Assembly: GCA_026414765.1 (NCBI GenBank)
Contig: JAOAIJ010000027.1
Span: 1-64,000 of the forward strand
Origin: Clostridia bacterium
GTDB lineage: Bacteria > Bacillota > Clostridia > Acetivibrionales > DSM-27016
Length of the DNA: 64,000 nt
Direction of reading: 5' to 3'
Shown: positions 9,185 through 18,332 of the stretch, in pieces
Layout: each line of letters begins with the position of its first letter
Position numbering within the stretch: the first letter of the stretch is position 1
The notes under the pieces: generated by a model
Seen by the model: only the letters and a program-made list of their open reading frames with translations
Told to the model about the DNA's origin: nothing
The model's database searches: none
Translations under genes and position numbers: made by a program

Positions 9185-11014
9185 ATGTCGATTATTGTAG
9201 CATTTACCATATTGATGATGATATTACTCATCGGATATATGGCCTACCGGCTTTATTTACGAAGAAAGCCACTTGTTCTCATATTTCTTTGTTTTCAGAT
9301 TTTTTCCACAACTCTGGCGGTTTTCAGCTTTATTAATGACATAGACGTACTAAAAACATACTATATAGAGGCTACATTTATATTAATGGGAATTATCATA
9401 CCGGCTATGTTTTTTATTTATGATTATAGAAAAATGGTAAACAAGATAAGAAGCCATGGTATATTTGAAGGTTTTATAGAAGCTGTACCGAGAGAGCTTT
9501 TGCCGGATCAAAATATAAATACCGATAAAAGGTATATAAATCCTATCATTAAAGAACGCCAGATACCTGATCTAATGAACGACATTTCACTTAATAAGGA
9601 CGATATCCTGAGAAATACAAAAAAAAGTCTTACACAGGCTCAATTATATATAAACAATAAAGATTATGAAAATGCATATGAAATATACAATACTCTGATT
9701 AAGCTGATAAGCAGCAATCCGGGTTTGCACTATAATTTAGCCAATATATGCTACTTGAAAGGGAATTATTCTGATGCGGTAAATAGCTATAAGAAAGTAC
9801 TTGATATTAATGAGAACTTAATAAAAGGAACGGATGCATCCGGTGACTGGCGGACAGCAGATAAAAACAAAAGAGAGGCCGGAAGCGCAAAATCGGAATC
9901 AGAAATAAGATATGAAGAATATATGGTGTATTATAATCTCGGTAATGCACAGTTTAAGCTTAATAAATTTGAACAGGCAATAGATTCATACAAAAAAGCT
10001 CTTGATATCAATCCAGGGCTTGAAGACGCAAATGAAAACATAGCCAGAGCATTGATTTCACTTAATAAGATAAATGAAGCAATAGATTTTTATAAAAAAG
10101 TGGTAGAAGGCGACAGTAACAATTACAGGGTTCATTATGTAATAGGTAAGCTTTACAACGAAATCAGGAATTATGATGAAGCAATAATCGAATTGCAGGA
10201 AGCGCACAGGATTAAGCCGTCATGCAAGGAAACCTGTGAACTTATGGGGCAGGTATTTGCAAAAGTAGGAAGACATTCTGATTCAATAGCAATATTTCAT
10301 AAGCTGATAAAACTGGCTCCTGAAGACTATAAAGCATATTACAGCATTGGTACCTCATATTACAGAACAGGAGAAAAAGAAAAGGCTATAGAGTATTTCA
10401 AAAAGTCAATAGAGATCAAACCTGATAGCTATAAAAGCTATTATAACCTTGCTGTGGCATTAGATGAGACAGGAATGCAGGATGAGGCTATAACCGCATT
10501 TAAGAAGGTAATAGATATAAAAGTTGACTTTATTGATGCATATAATAACCTTGGAATAATACTTTCTACTATGGGAAGACATCTTGAAGCGCTTGATATA
10601 TATGTAAAAGGTTTGAATAAGAATCCTGAGGAATACAGTCTTTTTTACAATATGGGAATAACACTGTCAGAAATGGGAAGATACTCAGAGGCTGTAGAAG
10701 CTTATAGAAATGCGCTTGAAATAAAGCCGGACGAATTTGAAATAAATTATCATTTGGGTGCGGCATTAATCGAAATAAAGAAGTACGATGACGCTGTAGA
10801 AGTGTATAAAGATGCCATAAAGATAAAGCCTTCGGAAAGTGATTTGTTTTATAATATTTCTATTGCATATTCTTTATTGAAAAAACATGATATTGCTATT
10901 GATAATCTGAAAAAGGCTATTGAACTGAATCCGGGTATAAAAAGTGAAGCAAAAGAAAACAAAGCATTTGAAAGCTTGAAAGGTAAAAATGAGTTTCTGG
11001 AATTGGTTTCTTAG
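9185..11014 (+). CDS. membrane-anchored tetratricopeptide repeat protein
   Basis: A 609-aa protein with three hydrophobic segments at its N-terminus (about residues 2-22, 27-48 and 57-77), followed from about residue 150 to the end by roughly a dozen TPR units of 34 residues. Examples are YNLGNAQFKLNKFEQAIDSY and YYNLAVALDETGMQDEAITA. TPR arrays bind partner proteins, so it is probably a membrane scaffold. GGAGG lies before ATG at good spacing. It stands alone between two AT-rich hairpins and ends in a strong terminator. No specific family function was recognised. Confidence 0.85.
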   Translation: MSIIVAFTILMMILLIGYMAYRLYLRRKPLVLIFLCFQIFSTTLAVFSFINDIDVLKTYYIEATFILMGIIIPAMFFIYDYRKMVNKIRSHGIFEGFIEAVPRELLPDQNINTDKRYINPIIKERQIPDLMNDISLNKDDILRNTKKSLTQAQLYINNKDYENAYEIYNTLIKLISSNPGLHYNLANICYLKGNYSDAVNSYKKVLDINENLIKGTDASGDWRTADKNKREAGSAKSESEIRYEEYMVYYNLGNAQFKLNKFEQAIDSYKKALDINPGLEDANENIARALISLNKINEAIDFYKKVVEGDSNNYRVHYVIGKLYNEIRNYDEAIIELQEAHRIKPSCKETCELMGQVFAKVGRHSDSIAIFHKLIKLAPEDYKAYYSIGTSYYRTGEKEKAIEYFKKSIEIKPDSYKSYYNLAVALDETGMQDEAITAFKKVIDIKVDFIDAYNNLGIILSTMGRHLEALDIYVKGLNKNPEEYSLFYNMGITLSEMGRYSEAVEAYRNALEIKPDEFEINYHLGAALIEIKKYDDAVEVYKDAIKIKPSESDLFYNISIAYSLLKKHDIAIDNLKKAIELNPGIKSEAKENKAFESLKGKNEFLELVS

Positions 11015-11042
11015 AAAGTAGGAGATGATATTAGCGTAAATG

Positions 11043-11095
11043 AAAAATACTAAGATTCGGTATGAAAAAACGGGAATCTTAGTATTTTTGTTTAT
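11043..11095 (+). terminator. terminator of the TPR gene
   Basis: A perfect 16-bp stem (11043-11058 with 11074-11089) around a 15-nt loop, followed by a T-rich tract (TTTTTGTTTATTTTG). Confidence 0.85.
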
Positions 11096-11132
11096 TTTGT
11101 AGCATTTTGTGTTAAAATTACTAATATTGCGA

Positions 11133-11170
11133 AATATAAATATACCGACAAAGATAGGTATATTTATATT
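11133..11170. repeat. perfect 14-bp AT-rich inverted repeat before ygiQ
   Basis: AATATAAATATACC (11133-11146) and GGTATATTTATATT (11157-11170) enclose a 10-nt loop GACAAAGATA. It lies between the TPR-gene terminator and ygiQ and shares the core TATAAATAT and loop size with the hairpin at 9034-9073. Confidence 0.75.
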
Positions 11171-11226
11171 GTTTTACGCTTTACGCTTGTATTCTAAAAT
11201 TGTGTATTATGATTGGAGTGCTATAA

Positions 11227-13206
11227 ATGAGTTTTTTACCGGTTACAAAGGATGATATGCAAAAAAGGGGTTGGGATGAACTCGACTTTCTATATATTAG
11301 CGGAGACGCATATGTTGACCATCCAAGTTTTGGTCATGCTATAATTACTAGATTATTGGAAAGTGAAGGATTCAGGGTAGGAATAATTCCCCAACCAAAT
11401 TGGAGAAATGTTAATGACTTTATGACGTTAGGACGACCTAAATACGCTGCACTTATATCTTCTGGAGTAATTGATTCCATGGTAAACCATTATACAGCCA
11501 GCAAAAAAACTAGAAGCAGCGATGTTTATTCACCTGGAGGAAAAGCAGGCTACCGCCCTGATAGAGCTGTAATTTCTTATGCAAATAAAGTGAGAGAAGC
11601 TTTTAAGGATATACCTGTATTAATTGGAGGAATTGAAGCAAGTCTCAGGAGATTTGCCCATTATGATTACTGGGATAACAGAGTCAGAAGGTCGATTCTT
11701 CAAGATTCTAAAGCTGATTTACTTTTATACGGCATGGGTGAAAAATCCATATTGGAAATAGCAAAGTTACTTAAGCAGGGTGTGCCTGTAAGTGAAATGC
11801 GGAGTATCAGAGGGACCTGCTACTTGGCAGGGATTGACAAAATACCGGAGGAAGTGGCATATGCAATCAAAAACGGTATATCAGAAGGAAATATACTTCT
11901 ACCTTCATTTGAAGAGGTGTCGGAAAGCAGGGAAAAATATGCAGAGGCTTTTAAAATTCAATACGATGAACAGGATGCAATGACAGGTAAAACACTGATA
12001 CAGAAACATGGAGACAGATATCTGGTGCAGAATCCGCCTGTCTTCTCCATGAGTGTAAAGGAAATGGACAGAGTGTATGCTTTGCCTTATGAAAGGACTT
12101 ATCATCCAATGTACGAAAAAGATGGAGGTATACCTGCCATTAGGGAAGTAGAGTTCAGCATAACAAGTCATAGGGGTTGTTATGGCGGTTGTTCCTTTTG
12201 TGCTCTCAACTTTCATCAGGGACGTGTTATACAAAGCAGAAGTCAGGAATCCATATTGAATGAAGCCAGGAAGCTTACATGGTTGCCCGGCTTTAAAGGA
12301 TATATTCACGATATAGGCGGTCCGACAGCTAATTTTAGACATGCAGCATGTAAAAAGCAGGTGAAAAGCGGTGTATGTAAGGGAAAACAGTGTCTGCATC
12401 CTGAACCGTGTAAAAACCTGATTGTTGACCATACTGAATACTTAAGCCTCTTAAGAAAATTAAGGGAACTTCCTGAAGTAAAAAAGGTATTTATCAGATC
12501 AGGCATAAGATATGACTATCTAATGCTGGACAAAAATGATGACTTTTTTACTGAACTTTGTGAACATCATGTTAGTGGGCAACTAAAGGTTGCACCGGAA
12601 CATATAGCAGACAGAGTACTTGAAAAGATGGGAAAGCCGGGCAGAAAGGTCTATGACAGGTTTGTAAAGAAATTTTATGAAATAAACAAAAAGCTGCACA
12701 AAGAACAGTATCTCGTACCGTATATGATATCAAGCCATCCGGGAAGTGATTTGAAAGCTGCAATAGAGCTTGCGGAATATCTGAGGGATTTGGGGTATAT
12801 GCCTGAGCAGGTACAGGATTTTTATCCTACGCCGGGAACCTTGTCTACTTGTATGTTCTATACAGGCTTGGACCCTAGAGATATGAAGAAGGTCTATGTA
12901 CCGAAATCAACAAGGGAAAAAGAAATGCAAAGAGCTTTGCTGCAATATCGGAAGCCTGAAAACTACAACCTTGTATACGAGGCTCTGAAAATCGCCGGGA
13001 GGGATGATCTGATAGGATTCGGTCCCAAAACACTTTTAAGACCGAGAAGGGTAATAAGGCGTGCAGAAGAGAGAAAAACCGAACTAAAAACAGGGGATAG
13101 AAGAAAACTTCAGAAAAATTGTAAAAATAAACCGGAAAAACAGAGTAATAAGACTAAAAATAAAAGTTCTTCAAAAATGAAAAAATTGACAAGAGAAAGG
13201 TATTAA
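11227..13206 (+). CDS. ygiQ: YgiQ-family radical SAM protein
   Basis: A large radical SAM enzyme of the YgiQ family, whose substrate is unknown. The N-terminal third contains the family segment [20 protein letters not shown] and [18 protein letters not shown]. The [4Fe-4S] cysteines are in [11 protein letters not shown] (CxxxCxxC) near residues 318-328. The last 50 residues are very lysine/arginine-rich and low-complexity, perhaps an RNA-binding tail. 659 aa is within the family range. GGAG precedes the ATG. It is monocistronic or leads into folD. Confidence 0.92.
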   Translation: MSFLPVTKDDMQKRGWDELDFLYISGDAYVDHPSFGHAIITRLLESEGFRVGIIPQPNWRNVNDFMTLGRPKYAALISSGVIDSMVNHYTASKKTRSSDVYSPGGKAGYRPDRAVISYANKVREAFKDIPVLIGGIEASLRRFAHYDYWDNRVRRSILQDSKADLLLYGMGEKSILEIAKLLKQGVPVSEMRSIRGTCYLAGIDKIPEEVAYAIKNGISEGNILLPSFEEVSESREKYAEAFKIQYDEQDAMTGKTLIQKHGDRYLVQNPPVFSMSVKEMDRVYALPYERTYHPMYEKDGGIPAIREVEFSITSHRGCYGGCSFCALNFHQGRVIQSRSQESILNEARKLTWLPGFKGYIHDIGGPTANFRHAACKKQVKSGVCKGKQCLHPEPCKNLIVDHTEYLSLLRKLRELPEVKKVFIRSGIRYDYLMLDKNDDFFTELCEHHVSGQLKVAPEHIADRVLEKMGKPGRKVYDRFVKKFYEINKKLHKEQYLVPYMISSHPGSDLKAAIELAEYLRDLGYMPEQVQDFYPTPGTLSTCMFYTGLDPRDMKKVYVPKSTREKEMQRALLQYRKPENYNLVYEALKIAGRDDLIGFGPKTLLRPRRVIRRAEERKTELKTGDRRKLQKNCKNKPEKQSNKTKNKSSSKMKKLTRERY

Positions 13207-13292
13207 AATAAAATTAAGATTGCTTGGTGAAGGAGAAATCATATAAAGATAATATGATTTTAAATATTAATTTCAGAAAGGTTTGATACATA

Positions 13293-14147
13293 ATGGGCGC
13301 TAAAGTATTAAGTGGTACGGATTTAGCAAAGAAGATCAAAGAAAGCTTAAAGGAAGAGGTCGGACAACTAAAACAGAATGGAGTTAATACAGGATTGGCT
13401 GTTGTTATAGTGGGAAATGACCCGGCTTCCAGGCTATACGTTGATTTTAAGAAAAAGGATTGTGAAGAGGTGGGGATTCAGTCCTTTGAGTATGCTTTGG
13501 CAGAAGAAACAACGGAAGAAGAGCTTATAAATTTGATAGAAAGGCTAAACAAAGATCCTAAGGTTAACGGTATTCTGGTACAAAGTCCGCTACCCCCACA
13601 CATCAACGAGGATAACGTAATATTCGCAATAAACCCTTTAAAGGATGCAGACTGTTTCCACCCTGTAAACGTAGGAAAGCTCATGATCGGAAAACCAGAT
13701 TTTCTGCCTTGTACTCCAGCGGGAGTAATAGAGCTTCTGGAGGAACATAATATCGAGATAAGTGGAAAGGAATGTGTAGTAGTAGGCAGGAGCAATATTG
13801 TAGGAAAGCCTCAGGCTATTATGTTATTGAATAAAAACGGAACAGTAACCGTATGCCATTCAAGAACTAAAGACCTTGATGAGGTATGCCGCAGGGCGGA
13901 TATATTGGTAGTTGCAGTAGGTAAGGCAGAGATAGTAAAGGCAAATGCAGTTAAACCCGGTGCAGTAGTGATCGATGTAGGCGTTAGCAGGCTCGAGAAT
14001 AATAAACTTGTAGGGGATGTAGAATTTTCAACCGTTTCGGAAAAAGCATCAGCAATAACACGTGTTACAGGCGGTGTTGGGCCTATGACAAGAGCTATTC
14101 TTCTCAAAAACACTGTGAAAGCTGCAAGATTACAAAGTAAAGTGTAA
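13293..14147 (+). CDS. folD: methylenetetrahydrofolate dehydrogenase/cyclohydrolase FolD
   Basis: A bifunctional enzyme that interconverts 5,10-methylene- and 10-formyl-tetrahydrofolate with NADP. Active-site Lys is in YVDFKKKD (about residues 49-56), the folate loop is VQSPLPPHIN, and the nucleotide site is VVGRSNIVGKP near 160-170. The C-terminal PGGVGPMT-type motif is present as TGGVGPMTRA. 284 aa is standard. GAAAGG precedes the ATG. It supplies one-carbon units that link with glyA at the end of the window. The following ATPase gene starts 14 bases after its stop, so they are probably co-transcribed. Confidence 0.95.
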   Translation: MGAKVLSGTDLAKKIKESLKEEVGQLKQNGVNTGLAVVIVGNDPASRLYVDFKKKDCEEVGIQSFEYALAEETTEEELINLIERLNKDPKVNGILVQSPLPPHINEDNVIFAINPLKDADCFHPVNVGKLMIGKPDFLPCTPAGVIELLEEHNIEISGKECVVVGRSNIVGKPQAIMLLNKNGTVTVCHSRTKDLDEVCRRADILVVAVGKAEIVKANAVKPGAVVIDVGVSRLENNKLVGDVEFSTVSEKASAITRVTGGVGPMTRAILLKNTVKAARLQSKV

Positions 14148-14161
14148 AGAAGTGTATTATA

Positions 14162-14848
14162 ATGGAATATTCGACTCAAATGCATGATATTACATCCTTT
14201 CAGGATAGAATTAGAAGCTTGAAGGAAAAATATGAAAAAGTAAAGGTATACTATTATAATGAAAGTGGGAAAAAGGAACAGCTTCAGGAGCAAAAAAGCA
14301 AACTGGAGACTTCGCTTCAAAAAATACTGGAAAATATAGATACTCTTGAAAAAGTACGTATTTTACTTCAAAAAGTATCCGAATATGCAAGAGAGCAATC
14401 GAGACAGCAAATAGAAGCATTAGTTACAAACTGTCTTCAGTATATATTTGATTCAAACCTTGAATTTAAAATTGAAATTGAAGAAGTAAGAGGCAGACCG
14501 GAAGCAGAATTCTATGTAGTAAGTAATATAAATGGTGACGCTATCAGGACAAAACCCCAGGAAGCAAGGGGAGGTGGGGTAATTGATATTATTTCCCTAG
14601 CTGTCAGGATAGCTATGCTCCAATGCAGCAATCTTGATATTAAAGGTCCGGTCATTTTGGATGAACCAGCTAAACACGTAAGCGATGAATACATTACTCA
14701 AGTGGCTGAATTTCTGAAACAAGTAAGTACCATGTTTGGAAGACAGGTAATAATGGTTACCCACAACAGACATCTGAGTGAAATTGCAGATAAATGGTAT
14801 AGGATAGAAATGAAGGATGGAGTAAGCCGTATTACAAATGATTCTTGA
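14162..14848 (+). CDS. SMC/RecN-like half-ATPase lacking Walker A
   Basis: A 228-aa protein resembling only the C-terminal half of an SMC/Rad50/RecN-type ATPase. Residues 12-85 look like a coiled coil. An ABC-signature-like segment (ARGGGVIDIISLAVRIA, about 136-152) is followed by Walker B PVILDEP (163-169) and the switch histidine in VTHNRH (199-204). There is no Walker A anywhere in the reading frame. No lost N-terminal half lies upstream, because folD ends 14 bases before. It therefore either needs a partner with a P-loop or has lost ATPase activity. The ribosome-binding site is weak. Family function not recognised. Confidence 0.75.
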   Translation: MEYSTQMHDITSFQDRIRSLKEKYEKVKVYYYNESGKKEQLQEQKSKLETSLQKILENIDTLEKVRILLQKVSEYAREQSRQQIEALVTNCLQYIFDSNLEFKIEIEEVRGRPEAEFYVVSNINGDAIRTKPQEARGGGVIDIISLAVRIAMLQCSNLDIKGPVILDEPAKHVSDEYITQVAEFLKQVSTMFGRQVIMVTHNRHLSEIADKWYRIEMKDGVSRITNDS

Positions 14849-14873
14849 CATAAAATTTAAAAAAGTTTAAAAT
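14845..14873 (+). promoter_or_regulatory. sigma-A promoter upstream of rny
   Basis: TTGACA (14845-14850), 17-bp spacer, TAAAAT (14868-14873). The -35 box overlaps the TGA stop of the preceding ATPase gene. It would give rny a leader of about 420 nt. A second, weaker -10-like pair (TATAAT at 15181 and 15190) lies closer to the gene. Confidence 0.75.
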
Positions 14874-15297
14874 TATGCTGAGTGGACGTAAGTGATAGTC
14901 AAACAACTCTAAAGTTCGGAATAGTTTTTTATAGTAGTTTTGGCTTTGAGTTGCTAGAATATTTCGATTGAACAACAGTTTATGTCAATTTAGCGGTTGT
15001 TTATCAATATGTTCATCATACAATGATAATATATTTTACTTTCTTGGGTTTTCAAAAGAAGGTTATACCAGGGGATTTATAGATTTCACGCTGTCCGACC
15101 GGATAAATCGGATAGAGATCTATTTGGAGATGGAGTGTAATGTCTATATTTTTTTACGCGTTATTTATCGCTAAGTTGGGTATAATTTCTATAATGGGAA
15201 AATTTTTTTGAACCAGGATATATAGTTTAATATTATTATCTTTTCCTACAATAATAAAAATGGCAGGACTGAGCATTGAAAACTGAATATCGAGGAG
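14874..15297 (+). other. long untranslated leader of rny
   Basis: About 420 bp without a supported gene. An open frame at 14968-15174 has no ribosome-binding site and a TTG start. The region contains a short hairpin (TCCGA...TCGGA near 15098-15116) and two TATAAT sequences near 15181-15195, but no recognised riboswitch and no T-run terminator. RNase Y is often self-regulated in other species; whether this leader is its target is unknown. Confidence 0.4.
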
Positions 15298-16872
15298 GTG
15301 TGTGCTATTACTTTTGTAGGCGGATTACTGATAGGTATTGGTATTGCAGTAATTAGTGTAATTATTGCTTCAAAAATAATGTTTAATAAGGGTATCGAAT
15401 TCAGAAAGAAAAAGGCTGAAGCCGAGATTGGAAGTGCAGAACAGGAGAAGGTCAGAATAATTAGTGAAGCGCAGAAAATAGGCGAAGGCAAAAAGAGAGA
15501 GGTACTTCTTGAAGCAAAAGAAGAAATCCACAGGAGTAGAGTAGAGCTTGACAGGGAAATCAAGGACAGACGTAATGAAATCCAGAGAAATGAAAGAAGA
15601 TTGGTACAGAAGGAAGAAACTCTGGACAAAAAGATGGAGTCTCTTGAACAAAAAGAAGAAGTACTTAGCAAGAAAAGCAAGGAAACTCAAGCTATGCAGG
15701 ATAAGATCAATGAGCTTTACAAGAAACAAATGGAAGAGCTCGAGAGAATATCCGGACTCTCTGTTGAAGATGCAAAGGAATATTTGTTAAGAAATATTGA
15801 AAATGAAGTAAAACACGAAGCAGCGATTCTTATCAAGGAAATTGAGACCAGAACCAAAGAAGAAGCAGACAGAAAAGCCCGTGATATTATTGCAACCGCA
15901 ATTCAGAAATGTGCAGCAGATCATGTATCTGAAGCTACTGTTTCTGTTGTTCCTCTTCCAAATGATGAAATGAAAGGGAGAATAATAGGTCGTGAGGGTA
16001 GGAATATAAGAACTTTGGAAACTCTCACCGGAATTGATCTGATTATTGATGATACTCCGGAAGCTGTTATACTTTCTGGATTTGATCCAATAAGAAGAGA
16101 AGTTGCAAGAATAACACTTGAAAAATTGATAATTGACGGAAGAATTCATCCGGCAAGGATCGAAGAAATGGTTGAAAAAGCTAAGAAGGAAGTAGAAAAC
16201 ACAATAAGGCAAGAAGGCGATCATGCTACATTTGAAACAGGAGTACATGGACTACATCCTGAGCTTATAAGACTTATAGGTAAGTTGAAGTTTAGGACTA
16301 GCTATGGGCAAAATGTATTGAATCACTCAATAGAAGTTTCGCATCTTGCTGGATTGATGGCTGCAGAGTTAGGTGCAGATGTAATGATCGCAAAAAGGGC
16401 CGGTTTACTGCATGATATAGGTAAGGCTGTTGACCATGAAGTTGAAGGTTCGCATGTCACTATAGGTGGAGATCTTGCTAAAAAGTATAAGGAAAGCAAT
16501 GAAGTGATAAATGCCATAATGGCTCATCATGGTGATGTAGAAGCGTCATCAATTGTTGCAGTACTTGTACAGGCTGCTGACTCTATTTCAGCTGCCAGAC
16601 CTGGTGCACGAAGAGAAACACTTGAATCCTACATTAAGCGTATTGAAAAGCTTGAAGAGATTGCAAACTCCTTCCCAGGGGTAGAAAAATCGTATGCAAT
16701 TCAGGCTGGTAGAGAAATCAGGATTATAGTTAAACCTGAAGATGTAGCTGACGATGAGATTATAATGAAAGCTCGTGAAATAGTAAAAATGATCGAAAGC
16801 GAGCTTGAATATCCCGGTCAGATAAAGGTAAACGTAATCAGAGAAACTAGAGCAATTGAGTATGCTAAATAG
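15298..16872 (+). CDS. rny: ribonuclease Y
   Basis: A membrane-anchored endoribonuclease that starts mRNA decay. One N-terminal membrane helix ([19 protein letters not shown]) leads into a long coiled coil (about residues 30-165), then a KH RNA-binding domain ([15 protein letters not shown]) and an HD catalytic domain ([12 protein letters not shown] near 370). About 521-524 aa is standard. The drawn start is GTG 15298, the first ordinary start codon in frame, but that codon overlaps the strong GAGGAGG site. The spacing fits ATT at 15307 (8 nt) much better, so translation may begin at a non-canonical ATT. It has its own promoter and terminator. Confidence 0.93.
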   Translation: MCAITFVGGLLIGIGIAVISVIIASKIMFNKGIEFRKKKAEAEIGSAEQEKVRIISEAQKIGEGKKREVLLEAKEEIHRSRVELDREIKDRRNEIQRNERRLVQKEETLDKKMESLEQKEEVLSKKSKETQAMQDKINELYKKQMEELERISGLSVEDAKEYLLRNIENEVKHEAAILIKEIETRTKEEADRKARDIIATAIQKCAADHVSEATVSVVPLPNDEMKGRIIGREGRNIRTLETLTGIDLIIDDTPEAVILSGFDPIRREVARITLEKLIIDGRIHPARIEEMVEKAKKEVENTIRQEGDHATFETGVHGLHPELIRLIGKLKFRTSYGQNVLNHSIEVSHLAGLMAAELGADVMIAKRAGLLHDIGKAVDHEVEGSHVTIGGDLAKKYKESNEVINAIMAHHGDVEASSIVAVLVQAADSISAARPGARRETLESYIKRIEKLEEIANSFPGVEKSYAIQAGREIRIIVKPEDVADDEIIMKAREIVKMIESELEYPGQIKVNVIRETRAIEYAK

Positions 16873-16922
16873 AGTGTCGCAAAAAGTTTATTCAGGTTTT
16901 GAAGCTTAATAAAGTAAAATTG

Positions 16923-16967
16923 ATAAAAGCGTGCTAACATTATTGAATGTCAGCACGCTTTTATTAT
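16923..16967 (+). terminator. terminator of rny
   Basis: A long stem with AAAAGCGTGCT on the 5' side and AGCACGCTTTT on the 3' side, extended by ACATT/AATGT with one mismatch, short loop, then a T-rich end. Confidence 0.85.
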
Positions 16968-17030
16968 ATAATACGCATAGGTCAGGTCATAAGACAAAGA
17001 TGTATGTAGCATATGAATGGAGGACAGGTA

Positions 17031-17810
17031 TTGAATATTTTATTTATTGGTGACATTGTTGGCAATCCGGGAAGAAAAGCTGCAAAGGAAATTATTCCCC
17101 AACTGAAAAAAAGCATGTCGATTGATTTTTGTATCGCAAATTGCGAGAATTCTGCAGGTGGAAGAGGAATAACCTATGTAGTAGCGCAGGAGATTTATAA
17201 ATTAGGTATAGATGGTATAACGATGGGTAACCATGTATGGGCAAAAAGTGAAATATTGAACTTTATAGAAACTGACGGAAAATTAGTGAGACCAGCGAAT
17301 TACCCACAGGATTTACCAGGAAGAGGTTCAGCAATACTCAGCAATGAAAAAGGTAAAATAGGAATACTGAATCTACTTGGAAGAGTATATATGGATAACA
17401 TTGACTGTCCTTTCAAGGCGGCAGACAGGGAATTGGAATATTTAAAGAGCTTTACAAAAGTAGTACTGGTGGATATTCATGCTGAAGCATCATCAGAAAA
17501 AAATGCACTTGCATGGTATCTGGATGGAAGAGTCAGCTGTGTATTAGGAACTCACACCCATGTACAAACGGCCGACGAAAGAATATTTCCCTGCGGAACG
17601 GCTTATATAACAGACGTGGGTATGACGGGTCCATATGAAGGAATAATCGGTGTTGATAAAGATATTATTCTTGAGAAGTTCTTGAAGCATATGCCTGTAA
17701 AATTTGAAGTTGCAAAAGGTGTAGTGCAATTTAACGCGGTAGCTTTGGAAGTTGATGAAAAGACAGGTAAAACTATAAAAATTGAAAGAATTACCAAAAT
17801 CCTGGACTAG
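17031..17810 (+). CDS. ymdB: YmdB-family metallophosphoesterase
   Basis: A dinuclear-metal phosphodiesterase of the YmdB (TIGR00282) family, active on 2',3'-cyclic nucleotides in Bacillus. Metal-binding motifs are FIGDIVGNPGR at the N-terminus, NCENSAGGRG, GNHVW, VDIHAEASSEK and GTHTHVQTADE. The start is set at TTG 17031 because GGAGG (17019-17023) lies seven bases before it and family members begin with this ILFIGD strand; an ATG at 17013 precedes that site and has none of its own. The rny-ymdB neighbourhood is conserved in Firmicutes. About 259 aa. Confidence 0.93.
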   Translation: MNILFIGDIVGNPGRKAAKEIIPQLKKSMSIDFCIANCENSAGGRGITYVVAQEIYKLGIDGITMGNHVWAKSEILNFIETDGKLVRPANYPQDLPGRGSAILSNEKGKIGILNLLGRVYMDNIDCPFKAADRELEYLKSFTKVVLVDIHAEASSEKNALAWYLDGRVSCVLGTHTHVQTADERIFPCGTAYITDVGMTGPYEGIIGVDKDIILEKFLKHMPVKFEVAKGVVQFNAVALEVDEKTGKTIKIERITKILD

Positions 17811-17864
17811 TTTACTTTAATATTTATCCTAATAAAGTTTTTTTTGCTAAAATTTAACTAAAAA

Positions 17865-17893
17865 GAAGGATTTTCTAAATTTTTGTAGAATAA
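17865..17893 (+). promoter_or_regulatory. sigma-H-type promoter of spoVS
   Basis: GAAGGATTT (17865-17873) matches the sigma-H -35 consensus RnAGGAwww, and GTAGAATAA (17885-17893) matches the -10 consensus RnnGAAT, with an 11-bp gap. It sits 30 bp before spoVS, which is sigma-H dependent in Bacillus. Confidence 0.75.
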
Positions 17894-17923
17894 TATATCC
17901 ATATTAAGTTAGGGGGTTGTATT

Positions 17924-18187
17924 ATGGATGTGTTAAAAGTCTCAGCAAAATCCAATCCAAATTCCATTGCAGGAGCTTTAGCAGGGGTAATAAGAGAGAG
18001 AGGAACTGCCGAGATTCAAGCAATAGGTGCAGGAGCATTAAACCAGGCAGTAAAAGCAGTTGCTATAGCACGTGGTTTTGTTGCTCCATCAGGGCTTGAG
18101 CTGATTTGTATACCGGCTTTTACCGATATACAGATTGATGGTGAGGAAAGAACTGCAATCAAATTGATTGTTGAGCCAAGAAGGTAG
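17924..18187 (+). CDS. spoVS: stage V sporulation protein S
   Basis: A small Alba-like protein needed at a late stage of sporulation and at septation in Bacillus. The 87-aa sequence is nearly invariant in the family: MDVLKVSAKSNPNSIAGALA at the start, AIGAGALNQAVKAVAIARG in the middle and IKLIVEPRR at the end. AGGGGG lies well placed before ATG. It has a single-gene layout with its own sigma-H-like promoter and a terminator at 18232. Confidence 0.97.
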   Translation: MDVLKVSAKSNPNSIAGALAGVIRERGTAEIQAIGAGALNQAVKAVAIARGFVAPSGLELICIPAFTDIQIDGEERTAIKLIVEPRR

Positions 18188-18231
18188 GAATTATAAAAAT
18201 TCATATAAACGGAAGATATATAATGGTAAAT

Positions 18232-18278
18232 AAGGCATAGAAAGTGTGATTATACACATTTTTATATGCCTTTTTTTT
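18232..18278 (+). terminator. terminator of spoVS
   Basis: AAGGCATA (18232-18239) pairs with TATGCCTT (18265-18272). An inner GTGT/ACAC helix can form. Followed by a run of eight T residues. Confidence 0.8.
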
Positions 18279-18332
18279 ATTATAGTTTTATATTATACTA
18301 TAGTAGAGACTCGTAAATATTGGAGGTAAGCT

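Noticed and set aside
14968-15174. Open frame of 68 codons in the rny leader
   Set aside because: TTG start without a ribosome-binding site and no recognisable domain; treated as leader RNA.
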